Shown: one piece after another, positions 40,252-48,968 of the stretch
How the letters are laid out: every line of letters starts with the position of its first letter
How positions within the stretch are numbered: position 1 is the stretch's first letter
Origin: Psychrobacillus sp. BL-248-WT-3
GTDB lineage: Bacteria > Bacillota > Bacilli > Bacillales_A > Planococcaceae
NCBI RefSeq assembly: GCF_012843435.1
Contig: NZ_JABAFC010000013.1
Coordinates: 1 to 64,000 of the forward strand
Reading direction: 5' to 3'
DNA: 64,000 nucleotides
Made by a program: the position numbers and the translations under genes
Notes under the pieces: generated by a model
Databases searched by the model: none
What the model was told of the DNA's origin: nothing
Seen by the model: only the letters and a program-made list of their open reading frames with translations

Positions 40252-42234
40252 TCATCCTTCCAGCTTGAGCTCTAGAATTGCGTCACGTAATTCAGCAGCT
40301 CGTTCAAAGTTAAGCGCTTTTGCAGCATCTTTCATCTCTTTTTCGAGTTTGTCTAATAGTTTACCCTTTTCTTCCTTGGTTAAGACTTTTCCGCTAGTTA
40401 ATTGCTGTACATAGCTTTCTTCGTCTTCTGCCACTTGAGAGGCTCGTATTACTTCTCTAATTTTCTTCTCAATCGTTTTAGGTGTGATGCCATGCTTTTC
40501 GTTATATTCCATTTGAATGGTACGACGACGCTGCGTTTCACTAATGGCCTTTGTCATAGAGTCTGTCATTTTATCGGCATACATAATAACTTCACCGTTA
40601 GAGTTTCGGGCAGCTCGCCCAATAGTTTGTATTAATGAACGCTCTGAACGCAGGAAGCCTTCTTTATCCGCATCCAAAATAGCGACCAGTGAAACCTCTG
40701 GTAAGTCTAATCCTTCTCGCAATAGGTTAATTCCTATCAGGACATCATACGTTCCTAAACGAAGCTCTCGAATAATCTCAATTCGCTCTAATGTTTTTAT
40801 CTCTGAGTGCAGATATTGTACTTTTATACCTATTTCCTTTAAGTAATCCGTTAAATCCTCGGACATTTTCTTTGTTAAGGTTGTTATTAAGACTCGTTCA
40901 TTCTTAGCAGATCGTTCATATATTTCATTTATTAAATCATCTATTTGTCCTTCAATCGGCTTCACTGTAATAATAGGATCTAATAATCCCGTAGGTCGGA
41001 TAATCTGCTCGACCATTTCTGGTGTATGCTCTAATTCGTATGGTCCCGGAGTTGCGGATACATAAATAGCCTGGTTCACATGCCCCTCAAATTCCTGGAA
41101 AGTGAGCGGACGGTTATCTAATGCAGAAGGTAACCGGAAACCATGATTTACTAGCACAGATTTCCGCGCCTGGTCTCCATTAAACATTCCTCTAACCTGT
41201 GGTAATGAAACGTGGCTTTCATCTACTACCAGTAAGAAATCCTTCGGAAAATAATCTAATAATGTATAAGGGGTTGCTCCCGCTTCTCTTAACGTCAAGT
41301 GGCGCGAGTAGTTTTCGATCCCTGAACAGAAGCCCATTTCCTCCATCATTTCTAAATCATAATTCGTTCGCTGCTCGAGTCTTTGAGCTTCTAACAATTT
41401 ATCCTCACTTCGAAGAATAGTAAGCTGCTCCTCTAGTTCCTGACGGATATTGTTTATCGCAATTTTCATCTTTTCTTCTCGTGTTACGAAGTGGGATGCT
41501 GGGAAAATAGCTACATGATCTCGTTCACCCAATATTTCTCCTGTTAACGCATCCACTTCTCGAATTCGATCTATTTCATCACCAAAAAATTCTACCCTTA
41601 GACATCTCTCATCACGAGAGGCAGGGAAAATTTCCACTACATCTCCACGAACTCGAAATGTTCCACGAGTAAAATTAATATCGTTTCGTTCATATTGCAC
41701 ATCCACTAGCTTTCTTAACAGTTGGTTTCGATCGATTTCCATGCCAACTCTTAGTGACACGACCATTTCTTTATATTCCTCTGGATTTCCGAGTCCATAA
41801 ATACAGGAAACAGAAGCGATAATAATGACATCCTTACGTTCAAATAATGAAGAAGTAGCAGAATGTCGTAATTTATCAATTTCTTCATTAATGCTAGAAT
41901 CTTTTTCTATATACGTATCCGTTTGTGGCACATATGCCTCTGGTTGAAAGTAGTCATAATAGCTGACAAAGTATTCTACTGCATTGTTAGGAAAGAATTC
42001 CTTGAACTCACTATATAGCTGCCCTGCAAGTGTCTTGTTATGGGCCATGACAAGGGTTGGTTTATTGATTTGTTGGATTACGTTTGAAATAGTAAAGGTT
42101 TTACCAGTACCTGTGGCCCCTAGTAATGTTTGATGCTTTTTGCCCTCATTTACTCCTTTTACTAGCTCTTTTATTGCTTCTATTTGATCCCCTGCTGGCT
42201 CATACGGAGATTGTAAATCAAAAATTTGTTCCAT
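40252..42234 (-). CDS. uvrB: Excinuclease ABC subunit B
   Basis: Helicase-like subunit that loads on damaged DNA and recruits UvrC. The 660-residue protein has Walker [13 protein letters not shown], the beta-hairpin [15 protein letters not shown], helicase motifs [12 protein letters not shown] and [13 protein letters not shown], and the C-terminal UVR domain ([27 protein letters not shown]) that contacts UvrC. SD GGGAGG precedes ATG 42234. A LexA box lies 66 bp upstream, so uvrBA should be SOS-induced. Confidence 0.97.
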   Translation of the reverse strand: MEQIFDLQSPYEPAGDQIEAIKELVKGVNEGKKHQTLLGATGTGKTFTISNVIQQINKPTLVMAHNKTLAGQLYSEFKEFFPNNAVEYFVSYYDYFQPEAYVPQTDTYIEKDSSINEEIDKLRHSATSSLFERKDVIIIASVSCIYGLGNPEEYKEMVVSLRVGMEIDRNQLLRKLVDVQYERNDINFTRGTFRVRGDVVEIFPASRDERCLRVEFFGDEIDRIREVDALTGEILGERDHVAIFPASHFVTREEKMKIAINNIRQELEEQLTILRSEDKLLEAQRLEQRTNYDLEMMEEMGFCSGIENYSRHLTLREAGATPYTLLDYFPKDFLLVVDESHVSLPQVRGMFNGDQARKSVLVNHGFRLPSALDNRPLTFQEFEGHVNQAIYVSATPGPYELEHTPEMVEQIIRPTGLLDPIITVKPIEGQIDDLINEIYERSAKNERVLITTLTKKMSEDLTDYLKEIGIKVQYLHSEIKTLERIEIIRELRLGTYDVLIGINLLREGLDLPEVSLVAILDADKEGFLRSERSLIQTIGRAARNSNGEVIMYADKMTDSMTKAISETQRRRTIQMEYNEKHGITPKTIEKKIREVIRASQVAEDEESYVQQLTSGKVLTKEEKGKLLDKLEKEMKDAAKALNFERAAELRDAILELKLEG

Positions 42235-42299
42235 ATGTATGCCTCCCGTATTCTTATTAAATTTAGTTTAACATAATCATTTTTCTAACACTATTAAAA

Positions 42300-42313
42300 C
42301 GAACATACGTTTT
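42300..42313. promoter_or_regulatory. LexA (DinR) box upstream of uvrBA
   Basis: CGAACATACGTTTT matches the B. subtilis DinR consensus CGAACRNRYGTTYC at every position except the last. Position 66 bp before uvrB fits repression of the SOS-regulated repair operon. Confidence 0.85.
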
Positions 42314-42484
42314 TAAAATAAATTTTCAGAGTAGGTTCAACCTTTGTCGTATCAACGATTTAGTGGTAAAAATCTCTTCCTATCTATTACTACCCTCTTT
42401 TACAGAAAAAGCTACATTTTATCTTGCAAAAATATAAGAATGTTAGTTTTTTAACATTAAAAGAATAGACTTTTTATCAAAACT

Positions 42485-42536
42485 AAAAGCAGTTCAAATT
42501 TCAATCATTGTAAAATTTGAACTGCTTTATTTTTAT
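42485..42536. terminator. Terminator hairpin 1 of the uvrB upstream region
   Basis: AAAGCAGTTCAAATTT pairs with AAATTTGAACTGCTTT around an 11-nt loop, followed by ATTTTTATATTT on the plus strand. No plus-strand gene precedes it within the region, so its source transcript is unclear. Confidence 0.7.
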
Positions 42537-42622
42537 ATTTTCTTCATAGCCGTTGTTTTTACTAAGTTCGCCGCCTTAGCTCCGAACTACTGTTTTGAAA
42601 GACATTTACCCAAATTAAATGC

Positions 42623-42657
42623 AAAAAGTGAGATTGCATATCGCAATCTCACTTTTT
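42623..42657 (-). terminator. Terminator hairpin 2, after the IDEAL-protein gene
   Basis: AAAAAGTGAGATTGC and GCAATCTCACTTTTT form a perfect 15-bp stem around a 5-nt loop, usable on both strands. It lies 84 bp after the IDEAL-protein stop. Between it and hairpin 1 there is a smaller inverted repeat AGTTCG/CGAACT (about 42568-42592). I see no gene in 42314-42740. Confidence 0.75.
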
Positions 42658-42740
42658 GAGGGCATGATTAGTTTATCTCAGCCCCATCCTCAACATATAT
42701 TAACTATTAATTCCTCACGAATTCCCGGCCCATTAGCAAC

Positions 42741-42971
42741 TTAATTTTTCAGATGAAGTAACACGTTCGTGTACTCGTTAAATGCTTCTTTATCCTTGCG
42801 ATCCAATGCCTCGTCAATTAAACCCATTAGCCGAAAACTTCTCTGCTCCCGGTGGACAACATTTAAAAACATATCAAGATAAATCTCGTTTAACAACTTT
42901 TCTGCAGAGCTTTCTTTCCCTGTTTGTCCCATTGCTTTCATAAAATCTGTATATGAATATTGTTTGTCCAT
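42741..42971 (-). CDS. IDEAL-domain protein
   Basis: A 76-residue cytoplasmic protein. The name-giving motif is present as RLMGLIDEALDRKDKEAFNEY near the middle-to-C-terminal part. The domain is a short helical hairpin found in small Firmicutes proteins and in ComK-adapter-like contexts; biochemical function is not established for this group. ATG 42971 has GGGG 8 nt upstream; GTG 42980 is less likely. It is divergent from comK, whose promoter lies in the shared intergenic region. Confidence 0.8.
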   Translation of the reverse strand: MDKQYSYTDFMKAMGQTGKESSAEKLLNEIYLDMFLNVVHREQRSFRLMGLIDEALDRKDKEAFNEYTNVLLHLKN

Positions 42972-43091
42972 TTCAATCACCCCGATGCCTTTTTTATATT
43001 ATATAAAAGCTTAAGGCTAGTTGCAATCATTTTGAGAAAATTTAGATTATACAGTAAATAGAAGTATTTTTTAATTTTTAGATACATTAGC

Positions 43092-43119
43092 TTGATTTAT
43101 TTCCAAAATTAACTATAAT
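43092..43119 (+). promoter_or_regulatory. Promoter of comK
   Basis: TTGATT (43092-43097), 16-nt spacer, TATAAT (43114-43119). The region is very AT-rich, which would suit ComK autobinding, but I do not see a clean AAAA-N5-TTTT pair. Confidence 0.5.
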
Positions 43120-43151
43120 TTAAATTATAATATACTAAGGAGTGAAATTTT

Positions 43152-43694
43152 CTGACTAATAAAATTGAAAATAAATCCCATCTTATCTCCTTCGAGACCG
43201 CGTTACTTCAACCTTCTGTAGTAAATAACAAAGTTTACACGAAAGTTACTAATTTTTCTGGTGAAACCTCCATGGTAAGTAAAAAGCCATACGAAATCGT
43301 TCGTTATTCCTGCTCCTTCTACGGTTCTTCCTTTCAACACGCAGTAAACCTTTCCCGAGAAACGATTGGCAACTATTTTAAGCTACCAATCATACTAGCT
43401 CATGACTTTGGATCACCTTGTATATGGATTCCTGTTCTTTCTCCAAAATCAGATTTAAATATATGGTTTTCCTATCAGGCCATCGAAACTTTTTACCCAA
43501 ATAAAAAGGGATCTACCGTTGTTCTTTCTAATGGGGATACCATTGATGTTCCTGTTTCGCCTAACACTATGAATCGTCAAGTGGCGTATGCCAACATATT
43601 AAGCACCCAATTCCTGAAACGAATGAGCCATCTTTTAAACAACGGATATGCCACCTCTAGACAAGCATCTATGCGTAAAAACATTCGCAACTGA
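43152..43694 (+). CDS. comK: Competence transcription factor ComK, probable CTG start
   Basis: Master activator of DNA-uptake genes. The 180-residue protein matches ComK by YEIVRYSCSFYGSSFQHAV (B. subtilis LQIVDRSCRFFGSSYAGRK), GSPCIWIPVLSP and the VVLSNGDTIDVPVS block. The frame is open from 43146 and no ATG, GTG or TTG occurs before ATG 43272, which would remove 40 residues of the conserved N-terminus. CTG 43152 lies 9 nt after AAGGAG; ATT 43164 is the other choice. The C-terminus is slightly shorter than in B. subtilis. Tail-to-tail with the next gene. Confidence 0.85.
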   Translation: MTNKIENKSHLISFETALLQPSVVNNKVYTKVTNFSGETSMVSKKPYEIVRYSCSFYGSSFQHAVNLSRETIGNYFKLPIILAHDFGSPCIWIPVLSPKSDLNIWFSYQAIETFYPNKKGSTVVLSNGDTIDVPVSPNTMNRQVAYANILSTQFLKRMSHLLNNGYATSRQASMRKNIRN

Positions 43695-44048
43695 TTAGGT
43701 AATGGTTAAGTACATAGAAAGCAGTTCTTCTACGCGGTTACGAAGACGGACGTTCAGATAACGACGGTGCTCCTCGTACCCTCCATGAAAAAACACGTAC
43801 TCTGTGAACATATCATCTCCTTCTCCTCTAATCACTTTCATACTATGCCTTCTCATGTAGACATGTGTGTCTTTTAGCTCTTTTTGAACTTGCTTTGCTG
43901 CTCCTTCTACGAGAGTCAAATAAGGTCTGTTTAATTTGAATGGGGCTTTTTCAATAATGGTTCGATCCTTTTCCAAGATGGTAAATACCATGGGAAGATA
44001 AATCATTTTTTCGAAATATGGAATTGCCTCTTCTGGTATTAAGGGCAT
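43695..44048 (-). CDS. Hypothetical protein
   Basis: A 117-residue soluble protein that I do not recognise. It is rich in charged residues with a basic patch (YMRRHSMKVIRGEGDD) and a C-terminal helix (RRYLNVRLRNRVEELLSMYL). No membrane segment. ATG 44048 is preferred, with AAAGGTG 7 nt upstream, over ATG 44054. It abuts the comK stop on the opposite strand and lies 120 bp downstream of the EAL-HDOD gene, which is on the same strand but has its own terminator. Confidence 0.7.
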   Translation of the reverse strand: MPLIPEEAIPYFEKMIYLPMVFTILEKDRTIIEKAPFKLNRPYLTLVEGAAKQVQKELKDTHVYMRRHSMKVIRGEGDDMFTEYVFFHGGYEEHRRYLNVRLRNRVEELLSMYLTIT

Positions 44049-44136
44049 CTTCATTCACCTTTCTTTTAAAAGAACATTTGTTCTTATATTTTACAACTTT
44101 TAAAAGAAAATGCAATGGAAAGAAAAGAACTTCAAT

Positions 44137-44167
44137 CAAAAAACTGCCAATCCGAAGAATGGCAGTT
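44137..44167 (-). terminator. Terminator of the EAL-HDOD gene
   Basis: On the minus strand AACTGCCA pairs with TGGCAGTT around a 10-nt loop, followed by TTTTGATT. Confidence 0.75.
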
Positions 44168-44170
44168 ACA

Positions 44171-45403
44171 TTATTGAGACACTATGTCAGTTGCCCACTT
44201 ACGAGCTTCCTTATAAAAATTATTAAGACTTGGAAAATCAATTTCTAGATTATTAGCTCCTTCGAGCATATCGTTCCAACGAACCTCATCATAGGCAATG
44301 GTTAAATCTAAGAAAGGCTTCATCTCTGTGCTGGACCCAACCAAAGTAGCCGCTACATCATCAGAAAGAGGTAACTCTTTAACTAGCTGATCCATCTTCT
44401 TATGTAAGATGGTGTCCATTAGAGAGAACATGCCTACTAATAAATATTCAGAGGAATTTGTCAGGTTTTTCTGTTTAGCAAGTAGCTCACAAAATTTAGC
44501 TCTAAATAAGGATGCTTCTACAATAGCTAGTCCATCCCCTTTGTAGTTTTGATGTACCTCTCGCAGTAACAAGACATGAAGCCAATGATTAATCTCCTCC
44601 AGCCCTAACATTAAAACACCCTGTTTAATCGAGCGAACCTTGGAACGTGGTCGAGCAACTGGAGAATTGACCATTTTTAACACTTTAAAGGTCAAGGAAA
44701 CGTCTCTCTCTATTTCTAACGCAATTTCATCCATAGAAGCTTCTTCCTTGCGTAAAAGATTGATCAGTCTAATGTATTGCACTACGTTAGCAGGTATATC
44801 AGTGGCCTTGATAATTTCAGGCTTAGCAAAGAAGTAGCCTTGGAACAATTTATAGCCAGCAGATTTAGCTTCGTAAAAATCTTCTCGTGTTTCAACCTTT
44901 TCAGCTAGCAGTACAATGTTGGGATAGTTGGTTTGGACAATTTTCTCGACCGATTTTCTCTCTTCCACTGTAGTGGCAAGAAAATCTATCTTAATAAAGC
45001 TAACTAAGCTAAACAGTTCATCATAATAGTCAACATTTTGTTTTAAAACAAAATCATCCAATGCAAGAAGAAAGCCCATTGCTTTTATTTGTCTAATTTG
45101 TTTAATAAGACGGGGAGTTATCGTAATATTTTCTAGTATCTCTACTACTATCCTGTTAGATGGGAACTTTCTTAGTACCGCTTTATCCAGAAGGTTTTCA
45201 GTGAAATTAATAAAGCATAGCTTATCGCCTGCAATTTCATTTATTCCTATGGTCAGAAATGAATGTGTCAGCACATCAATCGTTGCCATATCCGCATCCA
45301 CGTCAGGGAAAGAATTGTCTTCATTATTCCTATAAAGCAATTCATATCCATATAATGACTCGTTCATATTAAAAATTGGCTGCCTTGCAATAAAAATCTC
45401 CAT
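44171..45403 (-). CDS. EAL-HDOD signalling protein (YuxH-like)
   Basis: A 410-residue protein. Residues about 1-205 form an EAL domain: IARQPIFNMNESLYGYELLYR (the E-x-L motif is ELL), FINFTENLL, VVEILENI, LALDDF, IKIDFL, LAEKVET and QGYFFAKP. Residues about 210-400 form an HDOD domain (LEIERDVSLTFKVLKMVNSPVARPRSKVRSIKQGVLMLG). The EAL catalytic set is partly changed, so c-di-GMP hydrolysis is doubtful; a regulatory role is more likely. B. subtilis YuxH has the same layout. Monocistronic. Confidence 0.88.
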   Translation of the reverse strand: MEIFIARQPIFNMNESLYGYELLYRNNEDNSFPDVDADMATIDVLTHSFLTIGINEIAGDKLCFINFTENLLDKAVLRKFPSNRIVVEILENITITPRLIKQIRQIKAMGFLLALDDFVLKQNVDYYDELFSLVSFIKIDFLATTVEERKSVEKIVQTNYPNIVLLAEKVETREDFYEAKSAGYKLFQGYFFAKPEIIKATDIPANVVQYIRLINLLRKEEASMDEIALEIERDVSLTFKVLKMVNSPVARPRSKVRSIKQGVLMLGLEEINHWLHVLLLREVHQNYKGDGLAIVEASLFRAKFCELLAKQKNLTNSSEYLLVGMFSLMDTILHKKMDQLVKELPLSDDVAATLVGSSTEMKPFLDLTIAYDEVRWNDMLEGANNLEIDFPSLNNFYKEARKWATDIVSQ

Positions 45404-45553
45404 TTAATTTCCTCATGTTCTTAAGAAATGTAATTGATACTATTGTATCAAAGATAAGGATGAAAAACGACCTATTTTTTCCTTTGATGACAGGATTATC
45501 ATAAAATGATATGTTTAATAGTGAAGAATTTTAGCGTATTAGGGGGAGATGTA

Positions 45554-46330
45554 ATGGAAACTATTACTTATGAACAACAGGGGAATATTGGAATTGTCAC
45601 ATTAAACCGACCTACAGCTTTGAACGCTTTCAACTATGAAATGTTATGTGAATTAGGAGAAATTGCAGAATCGATCCGTATCAATCCGGACATTAGAGTA
45701 GTAATCTTTACTGGATCTGGTGAAAAATCGTTTAGTGTTGGAGCAGATTTGAAAGAACGCCGAACGTTAACTGAACAAAGAGTTAAACGTAATATATATA
45801 AAATAGGTGAAGTATTCTCTTTAGTCGAAAGCTTACCTCAGCCAACGATTGCCATGTTAAATGGTTATGCGTTTGGCGGAGGGACAGAGCTAGCGCTTGC
45901 ATGTGATTTCCGTATTGCAGCAGACGATATACAATTGGGACTAACTGAAACAAGCCTCGCAATTATCCCGGGCGCAGGAGGTACACAACGTTTACCTCGC
46001 CTCATTGGGGAATCCAAAGCTTTAGAGTTAATCTTAACTGCTAAACGATTGACGGCTCATGAAGCCTTTACGTATGGACTTTTAACTAAAATTGCGAGTC
46101 GAGAAACATTAAAGCAAGAAACGGAAAGCTTCGCAGCACGTATGTTAGCGAACGGACCAATTGCACTTCAACAAGCCAAGTTTGCTGTCAAACAAGGGAT
46201 GAATGTGGACTTGCAAACTGGATTGCAAATTGAACGTAAGGCGTATGAAATTACGATTCCGACAGAGGATCGAGTAGAAGCCTTGAATGCATTTAGTGAA
46301 AAAAGAAAACCTGTTTTTAAGGGGAAATAA
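45554..46330 (+). CDS. Enoyl-CoA hydratase/isomerase family protein
   Basis: A 258-residue crotonase. The oxyanion-hole segments are FSVGADLKERR and YAFGGGTELALACDFRIA, and the catalytic glutamate pair region is LGLTETSLAIIPGAGGTQRLPRLIG. The set is typical of 3-hydroxyacyl-CoA dehydratases such as YngF or AUH-like methylglutaconyl-CoA hydratases; substrate not determined. ATG 45554 has AGGGGGAG upstream; an in-frame longer frame from 45506 has no site. No beta-oxidation partners lie beside it. Confidence 0.88.
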   Translation: METITYEQQGNIGIVTLNRPTALNAFNYEMLCELGEIAESIRINPDIRVVIFTGSGEKSFSVGADLKERRTLTEQRVKRNIYKIGEVFSLVESLPQPTIAMLNGYAFGGGTELALACDFRIAADDIQLGLTETSLAIIPGAGGTQRLPRLIGESKALELILTAKRLTAHEAFTYGLLTKIASRETLKQETESFAARMLANGPIALQQAKFAVKQGMNVDLQTGLQIERKAYEITIPTEDRVEALNAFSEKRKPVFKGK

Positions 46331-46334
46331 TTTC

Positions 46335-46377
46335 AAAAGGAGGATGTTGTGAATAGTTCACGACCATCCTCCTTTTT
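46335..46377 (+). terminator. Terminator of the crotonase gene
   Basis: AAAAGGAGGATGTTGTGAA pairs with TTCACGACCATCCTCCTTTT (one G-U) around a 3-nt loop and runs into T. Confidence 0.85.
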
Positions 46378-46383
46378 AACCTT

Positions 46384-46455
46384 AGCTATGTTAATGCTAA
46401 AGGTGACTTATAATACACATAAACATGAGCTAGGATATTTTCTCCTCGCTCATTT
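46384..46455. repeat. Direct repeat copy 1, terminator-like
   Basis: Starts AGCTATGTTAATGCTAAAGG and continues TGACTTATAATACACATAAACATGAGCTAGGATATTTTC. It is nearly identical over about 60 nt to the copy at 47694. The end (ATGAGCTAGGA...TCCTCGCTCAT) folds into an imperfect hairpin followed by T. The remainder of 46456-46542 holds a small inverted repeat GAGCG/CGCTC and no gene. Confidence 0.7.
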
Positions 46456-46542
46456 TACTTTGATATTATTTTTGGCTTACGTACCTCGTTCGTGTACTCA
46501 TTCCGCAATCGAGCGCTATTACCGAACGCTCATTAAATAGTT

Positions 46543-46983
46543 TTACTTGAAATGATGAAAGATTGCATTCTTTGGCATAAAATTTTTAAACATTATAATT
46601 TCTTTTTCAGAAGGATTTTCTATATTAATTTCAGAGCCCCAATGTGATGATTCAAAGAAACAATTACCATTATATTTCAAAAAAAGTGAAAACCATTTTA
46701 TTTCTCCATTCTGACTTAAACTCTCTTGTAAAATGAAATTAATTATTTTTTTGTTTATATCCCCTTGAAAACAGACCATTTTCATAGGGTGCAAATCAAT
46801 TTTTTCAAGATTAGTTTTCAAACTTAATTCTTCAATTGTTTCAACTTCTTCATTCCACACATGGAATTCTATAAAATTTGCAGATGTTATGAAATAATCA
46901 ATTAAAGAAAACCAGTAATTATAACTTTGGAAATCAACATTACTTTCTGTTAAATTAATGTTGATAAATAAATTATTCTTCAT
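46543..46983 (-). CDS. Hypothetical protein
   Basis: A 146-residue, AT-rich gene product I do not recognise. It is acidic and rich in Asn, Phe and Ile; no signal peptide or membrane span (FININLTESNVDF; SLIDYFITSANFIEFHVWNEEVE). Size and composition resemble orphan immunity proteins of polymorphic toxin systems, but no motif proves it. ATG 46983 has GGGGTGG 6 nt upstream. It follows plsY on the same strand, between two direct repeats. Confidence 0.6.
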   Translation of the reverse strand: MKNNLFININLTESNVDFQSYNYWFSLIDYFITSANFIEFHVWNEEVETIEELSLKTNLEKIDLHPMKMVCFQGDINKKIINFILQESLSQNGEIKWFSLFLKYNGNCFFESSHWGSEINIENPSEKEIIMFKNFMPKNAIFHHFK

Positions 46984-47031
46984 CCAATCCCACCCCATTT
47001 ACTAATGTCTACATAAGTAAAACATCTTTCT

Positions 47032-47619
47032 TCAACTATCCTGTGGCGCTACTATCCTGTTTTCTGATCCATCTAGAATTCTTTTTATATTTTGTCGATG
47101 AAGAATGATGATCGATACGCTTATTAATAGAGAAAGTCCTATGATAACTTTATCTTCAAATATTAGACTGTAAACAAATAAAGCTATACAAGCTAACATT
47201 GAACTTAGTGATACATACTTTGTTAATACCAAAGTTAGCACAAACACAAGAAAACCAACAAAAACACCTAAAGGGGTCAAAAATAAAAAAACTCCAGTTG
47301 CTGTCGCAACAGCTTTTCCACCTTTAAAACTAGCAAACACAGAAAATACGTGACCTAATATAGCTAATAAGCCACATACAATTGGATTAATAGTAGAACT
47401 TAGTATTAGGGGAAGAAAACAAGCAAGTGTGCCTTTTAATATATCAGCAATTGCAACAATTACTCCTGCTTTAATGCCTAAAACTCTGTAAGCATTAGTT
47501 GCACCAAGATTACCACTACCATAATCACGAATATCTTTCTTATATAATATTTTACCGACGATTAAAGCAAATGAAATGGAACCGATTAAATAACTTAAAA
47601 TCAGAGTTAAAATGTTCAA
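47032..47619 (-). CDS. plsY: Glycerol-3-phosphate acyltransferase PlsY
   Basis: Membrane enzyme that acylates glycerol-3-phosphate with acyl-phosphate. The 195-residue protein has five predicted spans and the PlsY motifs YGSGNLGATNAYRVLG (motif 1), FASFKGGKAVATATGVF (motif 2) and a C-terminal LHRQNIKRILDGSENRI. The TTG start has GGGGAG 11 nt upstream, a weak arrangement. In other Bacillales the housekeeping plsY lies beside parE, so this may be an extra copy; its surroundings and flanking repeats suggest an accessory location. Confidence 0.88.
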   Translation of the reverse strand: MNILTLILSYLIGSISFALIVGKILYKKDIRDYGSGNLGATNAYRVLGIKAGVIVAIADILKGTLACFLPLILSSTINPIVCGLLAILGHVFSVFASFKGGKAVATATGVFLFLTPLGVFVGFLVFVLTLVLTKYVSLSSMLACIALFVYSLIFEDKVIIGLSLLISVSIIILHRQNIKRILDGSENRIVAPQDS

Positions 47620-47693
47620 AGTAATGTTATCTCCCCACTCAGTTTGTTATTTAAGTATTTCTCTTTGTTGTATACTTTTTCCTTCAAACCTTT

Positions 47694-47767
47694 CGGCTAT
47701 GTTAATGCTAAAGGTGGACTTAAAATACATATAAAATGAGCTGGATATTTTCCAAGTTCATTTTTAT
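47694..47767. repeat. Direct repeat copy 2, terminator-like
   Basis: GGCTATGTTAATGCTAAAGG then TGGACTTAAAATACATATAAAATGAGCTGGATATTTTCC, matching copy 1 (46384-46455) with few changes and one or two small gaps. It ends in a weak ATGAGCT/AGTTCAT pairing and TTTTTATT. Both copies are in the same orientation and enclose plsY and the hypothetical gene. Confidence 0.7.
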
Positions 47768-47853
47768 TTGGTTCTTTTATCTTACTAAAGTCCATATTAC
47801 GGAATATAGATAATTGGAAACAAATTAACTATTTTATGCCATTTGAAATATGT

Positions 47854-48603
47854 TCAGTTAATAATTTCCCCCTTGTTCTTGGCTAAATTTTTGCGCCATT
47901 CACTTAGCTCCGTTGTTGTCAGTTTCGCCCACTCAGTTTCTTCGCCAATAATTCTTAAAGGTTCTTGAGAACGATAAGATCGTGTTAAGTTACCCGGGAA
48001 CTTTTTGTCAGTAACATTTGGGTCGTTTTCAAATTGACCTGTTGGTTCTATTTTATAAACCCGTTCTCTTCCTTCTCCTTTTGCTAATGCTGCTGCAAGT
48101 CCTGCACCATTGGCATTAGCAGTGAAATAAATGTGGTTCATTTTAAGCCCAGGTTTGTAATTTGAATCTCCACCCGCTATCAGCAAATCACCAACCTGTA
48201 AATCTGCCTTTGTCCCATGATAAAATGGTCCTTCATCAGAAGGTGTACCGTTAGATGAGTTTGACAATTCATAATTTCTTTTTGCATTATCAAAATCACA
48301 CAACTCCTCATAGCATTTGGCAATGTTTAAATATAACGTTGAATATGCACTCTTAACATTATCATCATTTATATTTAGTGCACACTGTAAAGAGGTTTCC
48401 ATCCATTTCAATTTCCCTGTAATACTCTTTTGTTTACGAGCCAAATGATATGCTGCAATAAACCTTTCATAGTCGTCATTTGCTTCGTGCCATGCTTGAT
48501 GAAACATGGTGATTGCACCTTCAACATTTCCCCCATCTTCCATGTTCATTCCATTCATACAGAGTTTAATAACGACGTTATTTTGATCAAATTTTATACT
48601 CAT
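47854..48603 (-). CDS. arr: NAD+-rifampin ADP-ribosyltransferase with N-terminal helical domain
   Basis: The C-terminal half (about residues 125-249) is a complete Arr domain: GPFYHGTKADLQVGDLLIAGG, the KMNHIYFTANANGAGLAAALAKGEG block and KKFPGNLTRSYRSQEPLRIIGE. Arr ADP-ribosylates the C23 hydroxyl of rifamycins and so gives resistance. Usual Arr proteins have about 140 residues; here 120 extra residues lie in front, with TPR-like helices (GAITMFHQAWHEANDDYERFIAAYHLAR; LYLNIAKCYEELCDFDNAKRNYEL). An intact fused gene; SD GGGAGG precedes ATG 48603. Confidence 0.9.
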   Translation of the reverse strand: MSIKFDQNNVVIKLCMNGMNMEDGGNVEGAITMFHQAWHEANDDYERFIAAYHLARKQKSITGKLKWMETSLQCALNINDDNVKSAYSTLYLNIAKCYEELCDFDNAKRNYELSNSSNGTPSDEGPFYHGTKADLQVGDLLIAGGDSNYKPGLKMNHIYFTANANGAGLAAALAKGEGRERVYKIEPTGQFENDPNVTDKKFPGNLTRSYRSQEPLRIIGEETEWAKLTTTELSEWRKNLAKNKGEIIN

Positions 48604-48661
48604 CTAATCTTACCTCCCAATTAATGAAATAACATTTTTGAAATACATTTCTCCAAAACTC

Positions 48662-48872
48662 TTATTTAAACGACCATATCTTCTTATTAAAAAACAACTT
48701 AATTTCCTTTGAACCTGTGTCTTGATTCGTCGCTGTTCTTAGACTTATTTCTATTTCATTTTTACTGTAATTAACCAATATATTTTGAAATTCAGAATCG
48801 TGTAAGTGAGTGTCTTTTAATTTTCCGTAATTATTTATTGAAATAAATAGCCACTTTAAATCCCTTTCTTAT
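48662..48872 (-). pseudogene. Short reading frame or gene remnant
   Basis: On the minus strand a 69-codon frame with protein-like composition runs from just after a TAA near 48873 to a TAA at 48662. It reads ...GDLKW-like start (RDLKWLFISINNYGK), then HLHDSEFQNILVNYSKNEI and SKEIKLFFNKKIWSFK. There is no ATG, GTG or TTG start in a good position, so it is more likely the C-terminal remnant of a lost gene. The LHDSEF...N(I)xVNYS pattern recalls small immunity-like proteins. No assignment. Confidence 0.4.
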
Positions 48873-48968
48873 AACATTCTCATATAAAAATATAGTACTT
48901 TTACCAAATTTTCTTATTCAACTAAACTAAACCGTTAGTTCAATAAGAAAAAAGGGTACCTATTACTT

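Noticed and set aside
43272-43694. comK starting at ATG 43272
   Set aside because: No ribosome site lies before that ATG, and about 40 codons with ComK-like sequence are in frame upstream behind AAGGAG.
46349-46540. Plus-strand 63-codon frame after the crotonase gene
   Set aside because: It overlaps a terminator and the direct repeat and has no independent support.
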